Positions 16,319 to 24,850 of a stretch of DNA of 64,000 nt are shown in pieces. Every line of letters begins with the position of its first letter. Within the stretch, counting starts at the first letter, position 1. This DNA is from Holophagales bacterium. GTDB lineage: Bacteria > Acidobacteriota > Thermoanaerobaculia > Multivoradales > JAGPDF01. The notes beneath the pieces were generated by a model, which searched no databases, was not told the origin of the DNA, and was given only the letters and a program-made list of their open reading frames with translations. Position numbers and translations under genes: made by a program. Location of the stretch: NCBI GenBank assembly GCA_016699405.1, contig CP064972.1, positions 1,178,001 to 1,242,000 on the forward strand. Direction: 5' to 3'.

Positions 16319-18048
16319 CCCCGCGGCAGACCGCCCAGGTCGGCATGGCGCGGCGGGCGCTCGACTGGGCCCCGGCGCTGGCCGCCGGGGCGGTCGCCCT
16401 GCTCGCCGGCCAGGTCGTCCCGGCGCTCTCCTGGCGGCCGGAGGCCTCGTGGCTGCTGGCCGTGGCGCTCGCCGTTCTGGCCCTCGGCGGGGCGATCCAT
16501 CGGCCCTTCGGCGGCGCCGGGCTCGGGCTCGGACTGGCGGCGGCGCCGTTCGCGGCGCAGGCGCTCGGTCCGCTCGGTGCCGGGCTGCTCGGCGCCCTCG
16601 TGGCGCCCACGGCCGAGGTGCTCACCCGGGTCCTGCGCCGGCGCCTCTCGACGGAACGGCCCGAGCGCCGGAGCCCCCTGCGGGTCGTCGCCGTCGCCGG
16701 CAGCGGCGCGAGCCTCGGTCTGTGCGGCGGGGCGATCTGGGCGGGGCTCACGCCGGAGCGCCCGCTGCTCGCCGCCCTGGTGAGCCTCGTCGCCGTCCTC
16801 GCCTTGCGGGCCGGGTTGGAGCTCACCGCGCGGGCCGCGCGGCGCGAGAGCGAGCCGCCACCGCTCGCCGACCTCCTCGCGCCGCTCGGCGTCGACGCCG
16901 CCGGATGGCTGGCGGGGGTTTCGCTCGCCGCCGCGGCGCAGCCCGAACGAGTCGGGCTCGGGCTGGCGTTGCTCGCCGTCTGGACGCTGCTGGCTCTCGA
17001 AGCGGCGCGGCAGGGCCTCTTCCGTGCCGCGAGCGACCGCCGGCTCGGCGAGATCCTGGCGGCCAACCGCGAGGCGATGCGACGGCTCCACGCCGAACAG
17101 CCGCAACGTCCCGGCATCGCGCAGGAGATCCTCGGCGAGTGCCGCAACCTGCTGCGCTTCGCCTGGTTCCAGTTCGAGCTCTTCCCGCGCCAAGGGCTCG
17201 CCCAGAGCTGGTGGGCCGGCGAGGAGGGGGGCCCCGAGCCCGGTGAGCCGGCGCCGCCGAAGACGCCGCCGGCGATCCCCGGGTTCCACCGGCGCCCCGA
17301 ATGGCGGGTGCTCGACTACCCCCTGGTGGCCGAAGGGGCGCCGGTGGCGCGACTGCGCCTGTGGACCGACCCGCGCCAGCTCGACCCCGGCGGCGTCGAG
17401 CTGCTCGAGGCGCTACTGCCGCAGATGGCCGGGTCGGTGCAGGGAGCGTTGCTCGACCGCGAGGCGCGCGAGGACCCGCTCACCGGAGCCTCGGTGCGGC
17501 GCCTGCTCGAGCGGCGCCTCGCCCTCGCCTTCGAGCGCTCGCGGGAGACCGGCAGCCCGGTGGCGCTCGTCATGTGCGATCTCGACCACTTCAAGCGGAT
17601 CAACGACACGCACGGTCACGCGGTCGGCGACCAGGCGCTGAAGCTCTGCTCCCGCGCGCTGATGGACCACTGTCGCGAGCGCGATCTTTGCGCTCGCTAC
17701 GGCGGCGAGGAGTTCACCCTGCTGCTCGAAGACACCGGCGGAGAGACCGCGCTCGAGATCGCCGAACGTGCCCGGCGGGCGATCGAGCGGCTCGAGCTCC
17801 GCGTCGAGAGCGGCGAGATCGTGCCGCTGCGCGCCAGCGCCGGCGTCGCGGCCTTTCCCGAGCTCCACGTGCGCAGCGCCGCCGAGCTCCTCCAGCTCGC
17901 CGACGCGGCGCTCTACGAGGCGAAACGCGCCGGCCGCAACCGCTGCCTGCTCGACGCCGGCGGCGGCCGCTTCCGCACCGCCGCGGGCGAGATCGTCGAC
18001 GGCGCCTCGCCCAAGAGCCCCGCCGAAGCCCCCCGCATCTTCGCCTGA
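16315..18048 (+). CDS. Membrane-bound diguanylate cyclase (GGDEF)
   Basis: A 577-residue protein with about six or seven hydrophobic segments in the first 240 residues (an uncharacterised membrane sensor), a linker with a GAF-like stretch, and a C-terminal GGDEF domain making cyclic di-GMP from GTP. The active-site motif is GGEEF at 463-467, an active variant, with MCDLDHFKRINDTHGH upstream. An allosteric I-site RERD lies at 454-457, five residues before it, so product inhibition is expected. It overlaps the upstream P1 peptidase gene by four bases. The signal sensed is not apparent. Confidence 0.9.
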   Translation: MTPRQTAQVGMARRALDWAPALAAGAVALLAGQVVPALSWRPEASWLLAVALAVLALGGAIHRPFGGAGLGLGLAAAPFAAQALGPLGAGLLGALVAPTAEVLTRVLRRRLSTERPERRSPLRVVAVAGSGASLGLCGGAIWAGLTPERPLLAALVSLVAVLALRAGLELTARAARRESEPPPLADLLAPLGVDAAGWLAGVSLAAAAQPERVGLGLALLAVWTLLALEAARQGLFRAASDRRLGEILAANREAMRRLHAEQPQRPGIAQEILGECRNLLRFAWFQFELFPRQGLAQSWWAGEEGGPEPGEPAPPKTPPAIPGFHRRPEWRVLDYPLVAEGAPVARLRLWTDPRQLDPGGVELLEALLPQMAGSVQGALLDREAREDPLTGASVRRLLERRLALAFERSRETGSPVALVMCDLDHFKRINDTHGHAVGDQALKLCSRALMDHCRERDLCARYGGEEFTLLLEDTGGETALEIAERARRAIERLELRVESGEIVPLRASAGVAAFPELHVRSAAELLQLADAALYEAKRAGRNRCLLDAGGGRFRTAAGEIVDGASPKSPAEAPRIFA

Positions 18049-18150
18049 CCTCGCCGCCCGGTCCTTCCCTTCCGGCACGGCGGCCGTTGCGGGCTAGAAT
18101 CCGCGCCCAACGCCGTATCGCAGACGGGGGAGACCCCGATCGGAGGTTCC

Positions 18151-18939
18151 GTGAGCCAGACTGTCCCCACCGCCCTCATCCTCGGCGCCTCGAGCGGCTT
18201 CGGCGAAGCCGCGGCGCGCGAGTTCGCCGCCCACGGCTACGGCGTCGCCGGAGTGCACCTCGACCGCGCCGCCGGCCTCGCCCACGTCGCCGAGATCGTC
18301 GCGGCGCTCGAGGCCCACGGACGCCCGGCGCGTTTCTTCAACGCCAATGCGGCCGACCCCGACAAGCGTCGCGAGATCGTCGCCGCGCTCTCTGCCGAGC
18401 TCGCGCCGGGATCCGTCCGGGTGCTGATGCACTCGCTCGCCTTCGGCACGCTGCGACCGTTCGTCGCTGCGGACGAGAAGGAAGCGCTCAACCAGCGACA
18501 GCTCGAGATGACGCTCGACGTGATGGCCAACTCGCTCGTCTACTGGGCGCAGGACCTGGTGCGTGCCGGGCTGATGGGCAAGGGCGGACGGATCTACGCG
18601 ATGACCTCGGCGGGCGACCACCTGGTGTGGAAGGCCTACGGCGCGGTCTCGGCCGCCAAGGTGGCGCTCGAGGCGTACGTCCGCCAGCTCGCCGTCGAGC
18701 TCGCGCCGCTCGGCGTCACCGCCAACGCGATCAAGGCCGGCGTCACCGACACCCCGGCGCTGCGCAAGATCCCGGGCAACGACGTGATGATCGAAGGCGC
18801 CAAGGCGCGCAACCCCGCCGGTCGCCTCACCACCCCGGAAGACGTCGCGCGCTGCCTCGTCGCCCTGTCGGAGCCCGGAACCGACTGGCTCACCGGCAAC
18901 GTCCTCAACGTCGACGGCGGCGAGGACATCGCCGGGTAG
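18151..18939 (+). CDS. FabL-like enoyl-ACP reductase (SDR family)
   Basis: A 262-residue short-chain dehydrogenase predicted to reduce enoyl-ACP in fatty-acid elongation with NAD(P)H. The cofactor loop is GASSGFGEAAAREFAAHG. The active site reads Tyr163-x6-Lys170, the spacing of enoyl-ACP reductases (FabI/FabL) rather than Tyr-x3-Lys of ordinary SDRs. ANAIKAGVTDTPALRKIPG follows, and the chain ends TGNVLNVDGGEDI. The GTG start at 18151 follows a GGAGG at 18141-18145, and TAGAAT at 18095-18100 may be its -10. A different SDR substrate cannot be excluded. Confidence 0.8.
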   Translation: MSQTVPTALILGASSGFGEAAAREFAAHGYGVAGVHLDRAAGLAHVAEIVAALEAHGRPARFFNANAADPDKRREIVAALSAELAPGSVRVLMHSLAFGTLRPFVAADEKEALNQRQLEMTLDVMANSLVYWAQDLVRAGLMGKGGRIYAMTSAGDHLVWKAYGAVSAAKVALEAYVRQLAVELAPLGVTANAIKAGVTDTPALRKIPGNDVMIEGAKARNPAGRLTTPEDVARCLVALSEPGTDWLTGNVLNVDGGEDIAG

Positions 18940-18955
18940 GCGAGACCCTCGACCG

Positions 18956-18978
18956 TGACCGCGTGCTCGTCGCGGTCA
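18956..18978. terminator. Hairpin between convergent genes, putative bidirectional terminator
   Basis: TGACCGCG (18956-18963) pairs perfectly with CGCGGTCA (18971-18978) around a seven-base loop. The right arm includes the stop codon of the minus-strand membrane protein, and the plus-strand reductase gene ends 17 bases earlier. There is no T-tract, as is common in GC-rich genomes. Confidence 0.5.
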
Positions 18979-20169
18979 GAACTTCGCCGACGCGCCGCCG
19001 CCGCCGAAGTCGCCGCCTTCGCCGTGAAACGCGGGTGGCTCGTCGCTCCGGCGTGGTGCGGGGGTGAAGGCGGCGAGCATCGTCGCCAACTCGAGCCAGT
19101 GGCCGTCGCCGCCGCCGCCGAGCGGGCGGTCGGTGAAGCCGGCAAGCGGCCTGCCGTCGGCGCGCGCGAAGGCATGGCGCAGGGCGACTGCCAGGGCGCC
19201 GAGCAGCGTGCCGGCGGCGAGCAGGACGAGCCAGAGCGGTCCCACCGAAATCCGCGCGCGCAGCGCCACGCCGCTTGCCAGGAGCCCGAGCGCCCCGAGA
19301 TCGAGCTCGAGGCGATCGCGCTCTCGGAGGCCGCGCCACACGAGCGCGCCCGGGAGCAGGAAGATCGCTGCCCAGGCGAGCAGCTCGAGCGGCGGTGACA
19401 GGACGGAGGCCACCTCGCCCGGAGAGCGTCCCCACGCGATCGCCTTGGCGACCGCCGGCGCCGGATGGACGGCCAGGTAGAGCGCAGCGAGCGCGACGGC
19501 GCGGACCTCCTCGGCACGCGCGCGATGAGCCGGGGCGCCGTGCTCCCCACGTGCGAGGCGCCGCGCGGGCATGGCGAGCGCGATCGCCGCCACGATTCCG
19601 AGAAGGCGAGCCGGGGCGAAGGTGACGAGGGCGGCCAGGGCGCCGGCCGCGAAGAGTGCCCCGGAGAGCGGCGTTCCCCAGCGCCAGGCGGCGCCCAGCG
19701 CCAGGATCGCGACGCTCGCGCCGAGGATGGCGCCGAACGGTCGCCCGCTCGTTCCGCTGGCGTCGAGCAGGACGGCGACTGCAGCGGCAGAGAAGCCCAC
19801 CGCGAGCGCCACGAGCCCCTCTTCGACGCCGAAACCGCGCAGTCGCGAGGGTCCGTGCCCCCATGCGGCGCCGGCGCCGGAGAGCAGCGCGAGGAGGGCG
19901 AGGAGCGCGAAGTGCCGATCGCTGCCGACCGCGCCGAAGAGCGAGACGTCGGTGAGCGCGATGCCGAACCCCCAGACTGCGAGCCCGGTGAGAACGGTGA
20001 AGAGAAAGAAGAGCACACGGAACGCCGGGGCGGCGCGACGCCGGTCGTCGGGGAATCGGGCGACGATCGCCGCCGTCGTCGCCGCGTCGGTCGCCCCGTC
20101 GGCGCGCCAGCCGGCGACCGAGCGCAGAACCTCGTGGCGCTCGTCGGCGCGTCGCAGCTCGGACCTCAT
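18976..20169 (-). CDS. Polytopic membrane protein, DUF2157/DUF4401-like
   Basis: A 397-residue integral membrane protein of unknown function. A cytoplasmic N-terminal segment (RRADERHEVLRSVAGWRADG) precedes roughly ten hydrophobic helices, and the tail is glycine-rich, ending GGDFGGGGASAKF. Gene pairs of DUF2157 with a DUF4401-like partner are common in bacteria, and the pairing here suggests the same, but I assign no activity. The ATG at 20169 overlaps the stop of the upstream partner by four bases, so the pair is translationally coupled. Confidence 0.75.
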   Translation of the reverse strand: MRSELRRADERHEVLRSVAGWRADGATDAATTAAIVARFPDDRRRAAPAFRVLFFLFTVLTGLAVWGFGIALTDVSLFGAVGSDRHFALLALLALLSGAGAAWGHGPSRLRGFGVEEGLVALAVGFSAAAVAVLLDASGTSGRPFGAILGASVAILALGAAWRWGTPLSGALFAAGALAALVTFAPARLLGIVAAIALAMPARRLARGEHGAPAHRARAEEVRAVALAALYLAVHPAPAVAKAIAWGRSPGEVASVLSPPLELLAWAAIFLLPGALVWRGLRERDRLELDLGALGLLASGVALRARISVGPLWLVLLAAGTLLGALAVALRHAFARADGRPLAGFTDRPLGGGGDGHWLELATMLAAFTPAPRRSDEPPAFHGEGGDFGGGGASAKF

Positions 20170-21149
20170 GATGCGGCCTCGCGCTCGAAGCGGCGGTGGA
20201 CGACGACGAGCACGACGATCGCACCGACCGTCGAGGCGGCGAACCAGAAGCAACCGATCCCTTCGGCGAACGGCAGCGCGAAGAGCAGGCGGGTCATCGC
20301 GACGTAGAGCCCGAGAGCGCCGAGCGCGAAGAGCGCACGGCGTCGCCGTCGGAACGCCCAGACGGCGACGCCGCCGCCGAGAATCGCGAGGGCGAGCGTC
20401 CAGAGCGGCCAGTTACCGTGGCTGTCGAGGCCGGAAGCGAGTCCCAGGCCGGCGGCGAGGACGGCGAAGAAGGTCGTCGCCGGTTCGAAATGGGCCTTGC
20501 GATCGAGCCGTCGCGACAGCAGCCCGAGGACGGCGAAGAGCGCCGCGCAGAGGAGCAGGTTGGCGCGCAGCGAGCCGGTCGCGTGGCTCGAGAAGGCGCG
20601 GTCGACCGTGGCCGCTGTCGGGGTGAGCGCGACGCCGCGCCAGGCGGCGAAGGTCGAGAGGGCGAGCGACCAGGCGGCGAGCGAGTCGAAGCGCACCGCG
20701 AGCGCTCCGGCGACCAGGCTCACGATCAGCAGATGGGCGGGCCAGTTGGCGCCGAGCGGGGTGTCGTGGACCTCGATCCAGGCGAGCTCGGCGCCGGCGA
20801 GGCCGATCGCCAGGAGGACGAGGGCGTCGAGCAGCCAGTCGCTCCGCTCGTCGCGCCCCCAGGTGAAGGCGGGAGCGCGCCGCCAGGCGGCGACGAGCGC
20901 CAGTGCGGTAGCGAGCGCCAAGGCGATCGAGACGACGAGCGGACCGATTGCCGCATCGAGCTGGGCAATCAACGCCCCGGCGCCACCGAGCAGCAGCGCC
21001 ACGGCCAGGCCGGCGAGCGTGCGCAGCTCCGCGCGCACCGAGACCAGGTCCCCCCGCGCCGCCGCCAGCAACGGTGCCGCCCGCTCCGGGCTCAGCAGAC
21101 CGGCGGAGACCAGCTCGGGGATGGCGCGCGCGGTTTCGGGGGAGCGCAT
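20166..21149 (-). CDS. DUF2157-like polytopic membrane protein
   Basis: A 327-residue membrane protein. The N-terminal soluble helix pair RAIPELVSAGLLSPERAAPLL matches the opening of DUF2157 proteins, followed by about nine to ten hydrophobic helices and a short basic tail HRRFEREAAS. Function unknown. ATG 21149 (MRSPETARAIPEL) is chosen over an upstream ATG because it fits the family start. It overlaps the following membrane gene by four bases and starts eight bases after the end of the HAD phosphatase gene on the same strand. Confidence 0.75.
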   Translation of the reverse strand: MRSPETARAIPELVSAGLLSPERAAPLLAAARGDLVSVRAELRTLAGLAVALLLGGAGALIAQLDAAIGPLVVSIALALATALALVAAWRRAPAFTWGRDERSDWLLDALVLLAIGLAGAELAWIEVHDTPLGANWPAHLLIVSLVAGALAVRFDSLAAWSLALSTFAAWRGVALTPTAATVDRAFSSHATGSLRANLLLCAALFAVLGLLSRRLDRKAHFEPATTFFAVLAAGLGLASGLDSHGNWPLWTLALAILGGGVAVWAFRRRRRALFALGALGLYVAMTRLLFALPFAEGIGCFWFAASTVGAIVVLVVVHRRFEREAAS

Positions 21150-21156
21150 CGTCGGG

Positions 21157-21876
21157 TCATCCGATCGACGAAGCCCCGTCGCGTCCCGAGGCATCGCCGA
21201 CGATTGCCGGCAGCTCGGCGAGGTCGGCGATGACGAAGCGTGGGGGCGGGGTGTCGCCGAGAGGGAGTCGGTGCGGGTTGTACCAGCAGGCGTCGAGCCC
21301 GGCGGCGGCGGCGCCGGCGATATCGGCGGAGAGGCTGTCGCCGACGACCAGGACGGACTCGCGGGACGGATCGCCCAGTCGGCGCAGCGCCTCGGCGAAG
21401 AAGGCCGGGCTCGGCTTGGCGACGCCGATCTCTTCGGAGATCACGACGTCGACGAAATGGCGGCGGATCGGCGAGCGGGCGAAGCGCGAGCGCTGGACCG
21501 CGGCGAGGCCGTTGGTGGCGAGCACCATTTGCGTGCGGCCGGCGAGCACGGCGAGGGTCTCCTCGACCTGCGGCAGGAGGTCGACGCCGAGCGCCACCTC
21601 GGCGACGTAGCGTGCGGCGACGCGCGCGACGTCGAACGATGGACCGCCGTCGCCGGCGAGGCGCGCGAAGCGCTCGCTGCGCAGCCGCTCGGGTGTCGTC
21701 TCGCCGCGTTCGAGCGCCTGCCAGAGCTCGAGGCTGATCGCACGGTAGCGGGCGAGGAGCGCCTCGTCGAGCACGACGCCTTCGAGAGCGAGCGTGCGGG
21801 CGAGCGCTTCGCGCTCGCTGCGGGCGAAGTCGAAGAGCGTGCCGTCGGCGTCGAGGACGAGATGGCGATAGGCCAT
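21157..21876 (-). CDS. HAD-superfamily phosphatase, YjjG-like
   Basis: A 239-residue HAD hydrolase with subclass I cap. Motif I DADGTLFDF (nucleophile Asp9), motif II LATNGLAAVQ, motif III Lys in GVAKPSPAFF and motif IV GDSLSADIAGA are all intact. YjjG-type enzymes dephosphorylate pyrimidine and non-canonical nucleoside monophosphates; that substrate is family knowledge and not shown here. It sits 16 bases behind the ktrA-like gene on the same strand, which may only reflect dense packing. Confidence 0.85.
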   Translation of the reverse strand: MAYRHLVLDADGTLFDFARSEREALARTLALEGVVLDEALLARYRAISLELWQALERGETTPERLRSERFARLAGDGGPSFDVARVAARYVAEVALGVDLLPQVEETLAVLAGRTQMVLATNGLAAVQRSRFARSPIRRHFVDVVISEEIGVAKPSPAFFAEALRRLGDPSRESVLVVGDSLSADIAGAAAAGLDACWYNPHRLPLGDTPPPRFVIADLAELPAIVGDASGRDGASSIG

Positions 21877-21892
21877 GGTCGATCCCGGGCGC

Positions 21893-22549
21893 TCAGAGCG
21901 CCTGGAGACGGCGCAGGTCGGCGTTGGTGGCGAGGACGACGAGCAGGTCGTCCGGCGCGACGACGTAGTCGGCCCCCGGGCTCACCGTGAGGCGCCCGCT
22001 CCGGCGGTCGCGCACGGCGACGACCTGGGCGCCGAAACGGGCGGGCAGGCGCAGCTCGTCGAGCCGTTGCCCGACGAAGGGAGCGGGGGCGGCGAGCTCC
22101 TCGACGCCGTGCTCGTCGCCGAGCGGCAGGTACTCGACTAGGCTGCGCGAGGAGAGGCGCATCGCCAGCCGGTGGGCCGACTCCATCTCCGGGAAGACGA
22201 CCTCGTGGGCCCCGATGAGCGCGAGGAGCTTGCCGTGGTCCGCCGACCCGGCCTTGGCGATGATCCGGCGCGCCCCGAGCTCGCGCAGGTGCAGCACGAT
22301 GAGCGCCGAGGCCTCGACGTTCTCGCCCAGGCTCACCACGACGGCGTCGTAGTCCTCGCCGAGCCGCAGAGCGACGAGCCGTTCGCGGTCGCGCGCATCG
22401 GCCACCACGGCGCGGCTCGACTCGTCGCGCAGCTGCTGGACGTTGGCCGCGTCGATGCTGATGGCCAGCACCTCGTGGCCATGGCGGAACGCCTCGCGCG
22501 CCACGTGCGAGCCGAAGCGTCCGAGCCCGATCACCGCAATCCTCGCCAT
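21893..22549 (-). CDS. ktrA: KtrA/TrkA-type potassium channel regulatory subunit
   Basis: A 218-residue cytoplasmic RCK protein that forms a ring gating the KtrB potassium translocator. RCK-N has VIGLGRFGSHVAREAF (Rossmann GxGxxG), an acidic strand end and VVADARDRERL. The C-terminal RCK-C (TrkA-C) domain runs from about residue 135 with VEELAAPAPFVGQRLDEL to VAPDDLLVVLATNADL. The size fits KtrA rather than the double-length TrkA. It follows ktrB by 14 bases on the same strand. Confidence 0.92.
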   Translation of the reverse strand: MARIAVIGLGRFGSHVAREAFRHGHEVLAISIDAANVQQLRDESSRAVVADARDRERLVALRLGEDYDAVVVSLGENVEASALIVLHLRELGARRIIAKAGSADHGKLLALIGAHEVVFPEMESAHRLAMRLSSRSLVEYLPLGDEHGVEELAAPAPFVGQRLDELRLPARFGAQVVAVRDRRSGRLTVSPGADYVVAPDDLLVVLATNADLRRLQAL

Positions 22550-22563
22550 CGTCGCTCTCCTCC

Positions 22564-23928
22564 TCAGCCGACCATCGCCGGCTCTTCGGGGTGACGCAGG
22601 TCCCCGGGCCGTTCGTCGCCGACGAAGACGGCCACCAGCGTCAGCGGCCCCACCCGGCCGACGAACATCAAGGCGCTCAGCACCAGACGCGCCCCCTCGC
22701 CGAGCCGCGGCGTCGTTCCGGTCGAGAGCCCCACGGTACCGAGCGCCGAAATCGTCTCGAAGGCCAGGTCGAGGGGCGAGAAGCGGCCCTCGCGCACGCC
22801 GGGCGCCTCGAGCAACAGGAGGGCGAAGAGGCCGAGCGCCGCCGCGGCGAACGCCAGACTGGTCAGGGCGAACGCTGTCTGCACGAGATGCGGCGGCAGC
22901 GTGCGATGGAAGAGGTTGACGTGCTGCCGGCCGCCGAGGCGCGCGCGGGTGGTCAACGCGAGGATGGCCGCGGTCGTCGTCTTGATGCCACCGGCGCACG
23001 ACCCGGGCGAGCCGCCGACGAACATCAGGAGCATCAGCAGCAGAAGGCTCGCCGGGGCGAGCGTCGCGAGATCGACGGTGTTGAATCCGGCGGTGCGCGC
23101 CGTGACGCTCTGGAAGAGCGACGCCTGGAATCGCTCGCCCGGCGACATGGCGGCGAAGGAGCTCCGGCCCTCGATTCCCCAGAGGGCGAGCGTGCCGCCG
23201 ACGACGAGGATCGCCGTCATGCTGAGCGCCAGGCGTGCATGCAAGCCGAGGCGGCCGAAGCGCCCGCCGGTGCGTCGCAGGTCGTGCAGCACGAGGAATC
23301 CGAGGCCGCCGAGGACGATCAAGGCGATCACCACGAGATTGACCGGCCAGTCGGAGCGCCAGCCGACGAGGTTGTCGGCAAAGAGCGAGAAGCCGGCGTT
23401 GCAGAAAGCGCTCACGGCATGGAAGAGGCCGTACCAGACGGCTCGGGTGGGCCCCAGGCTCTCGCGCCACCGCAGCGCCAACAGCAGCGCGCCGATCGCC
23501 TCGGCACCGAAGGTCGTCACGAAGACGAGGCGCACGAGCCGGCGCAGGTCGGGGCTGCCGGGGGCGGCGAGCGTCTGTTCGACGAGCGAGAGCTGGCTGA
23601 TCGCCAGCCGGCCGCCGAGGGTGAAGACGAGCAGCGAGAGCGTCATGATCCCCAGGCCGCCGAGCTGGACGAGCGCGAGGATCACCCCCTGGCCGAACAG
23701 GGTGAAGCCGGTGCCGGTGTCGCGCACCGCGAGGCCGGTAACGCAGGCCGCGCTCGTCGCGGTGAAGAGCGCGTCGACAACCGCGATCGGCTGCCCGGCC
23801 GGGGTGGAGGCCGGCAACAGCAGGAGGCCGGTACCGACGGCGATCAGCAGGAGGAACGACGAAGCGACCTGATGGTGCGCCGGCATGGCGGCCAGGCGAA
23901 AGGCGGAGCGGCGTCGGGCGGCGAGCAC
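22564..23928 (-). CDS. ktrB: KtrB/TrkH-type potassium translocation subunit
   Basis: A 454-residue membrane protein built of four M1-P-M2 repeats that conducts K+ with Na+ dependence in KtrAB systems. The selectivity-loop glycines are in SAACVTGLAV, FCNAGFSLF, ARTAGFNTVD and SALGTVGLSTG. ATG codons exist at 23886 and farther up; I chose the GTG at 23928 because it retains the basic pre-helix segment, but this start is uncertain. It is upstream of its regulatory partner and divergent from a TMEM175-like channel gene, so potassium handling is grouped here. Confidence 0.9.
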   Translation of the reverse strand: MLAARRRSAFRLAAMPAHHQVASSFLLLIAVGTGLLLLPASTPAGQPIAVVDALFTATSAACVTGLAVRDTGTGFTLFGQGVILALVQLGGLGIMTLSLLVFTLGGRLAISQLSLVEQTLAAPGSPDLRRLVRLVFVTTFGAEAIGALLLALRWRESLGPTRAVWYGLFHAVSAFCNAGFSLFADNLVGWRSDWPVNLVVIALIVLGGLGFLVLHDLRRTGGRFGRLGLHARLALSMTAILVVGGTLALWGIEGRSSFAAMSPGERFQASLFQSVTARTAGFNTVDLATLAPASLLLLMLLMFVGGSPGSCAGGIKTTTAAILALTTRARLGGRQHVNLFHRTLPPHLVQTAFALTSLAFAAAALGLFALLLLEAPGVREGRFSPLDLAFETISALGTVGLSTGTTPRLGEGARLVLSALMFVGRVGPLTLVAVFVGDERPGDLRHPEEPAMVG

Positions 23929-24085
23929 GTGCGGCAAGTCTAAGCGGGAAATCGCCGAGCGCGCCCGGTGCGCCCCCGTTCGCGACCGCCGGGGCCCTGC
24001 TATTGTCCCGCGGCGACGACGTCGGAAGACCCCGCTCGGCAGCGCGAGGGGGGAGGGGCGCCCGCTTGGCGTCGGAGGAGGTGCG

Positions 24086-24814
24086 TTGACCTGGACGGAC
24101 GAGAGGTTGGCGGCGTTGACCGTGGAGGGCGGCTTCCGCCTGCGCGGTCTCGAGACCACGCGGGTCGAGGCGTTCTGCGATGCGGCCTACGCGTTCGCCG
24201 TGACCCTGCTCGTGGTGGCCGGCGGCGTGGTGCCGACCAGCTACGCGGCGCTCCTCGATGCGCTGCGGGATGCTCCCGCGTTCCTCGCCAGCTTCGCGGC
24301 GATCGTCCTGCTCTGGCTCGCCCACCGGCGTTGGAGCCGGCGCTACGGTCTCGAGGACGGCTGGACCATCCTGCTCAGCCTGGCGATGGTCTTCGTGATG
24401 CTCGTCTACGTCTACCCGCTGCGCATGGTCGCCTCGGCGTTCATGGCCTTCGCCAGCGGTGGCCGGCTCCCGTCGAGCTTCGTGATGACGAACCTCGGCG
24501 ATCTCACCGGGCTCTTCGTCGTCTACGGTCTCGGCTTCGCGCTGCAGACCGCGATGCTCGGGGGGCTCCATTGGCGGGCGGCGCGGGCGCCGGGTCTCCA
24601 TCTCGACGCGAGCGAGCGCCTGCTGACGGAACAGGCGATCGCCGGCAACGCCGTGATGAGCGCCACCGGCATCGTCTCGGCGCTCGCCGCCGGCGTGCTG
24701 CCCGCGCGCCTCGGCGTCTGGGCCGGATTCGTCTACATGTCGCTCGTCGTCACCATGCCGGCGGTGGCGAAGCGCTACGCGCGACGCGCCGGGCGAACGC
24801 GCCGCGGCGATTGA
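24086..24814 (+). CDS. TMEM175-family (DUF1211) potassium channel-like protein
   Basis: A 242-residue membrane protein with about six helices. The first helix has the family signature RVEAFCDAAYAFAVTLLVV, matching R-x-x-x-F-S-D-A with Cys for Ser. Bacterial TMEM175 proteins form K+-permeable tetrameric channels without the usual filter sequence. The start is a TTG at 24086, set five bases after the GGAGGAGGTG ribosome binding site. A TATTGT at 24000-24005 is a possible -10. Its position opposite ktrAB supports a role in potassium balance. Confidence 0.8.
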   Translation: MTWTDERLAALTVEGGFRLRGLETTRVEAFCDAAYAFAVTLLVVAGGVVPTSYAALLDALRDAPAFLASFAAIVLLWLAHRRWSRRYGLEDGWTILLSLAMVFVMLVYVYPLRMVASAFMAFASGGRLPSSFVMTNLGDLTGLFVVYGLGFALQTAMLGGLHWRAARAPGLHLDASERLLTEQAIAGNAVMSATGIVSALAAGVLPARLGVWAGFVYMSLVVTMPAVAKRYARRAGRTRRGD

Positions 24815-24850
24815 CCGCGAGGCGTGCCGGTCGTCGGTCGTGCGCTCCCG

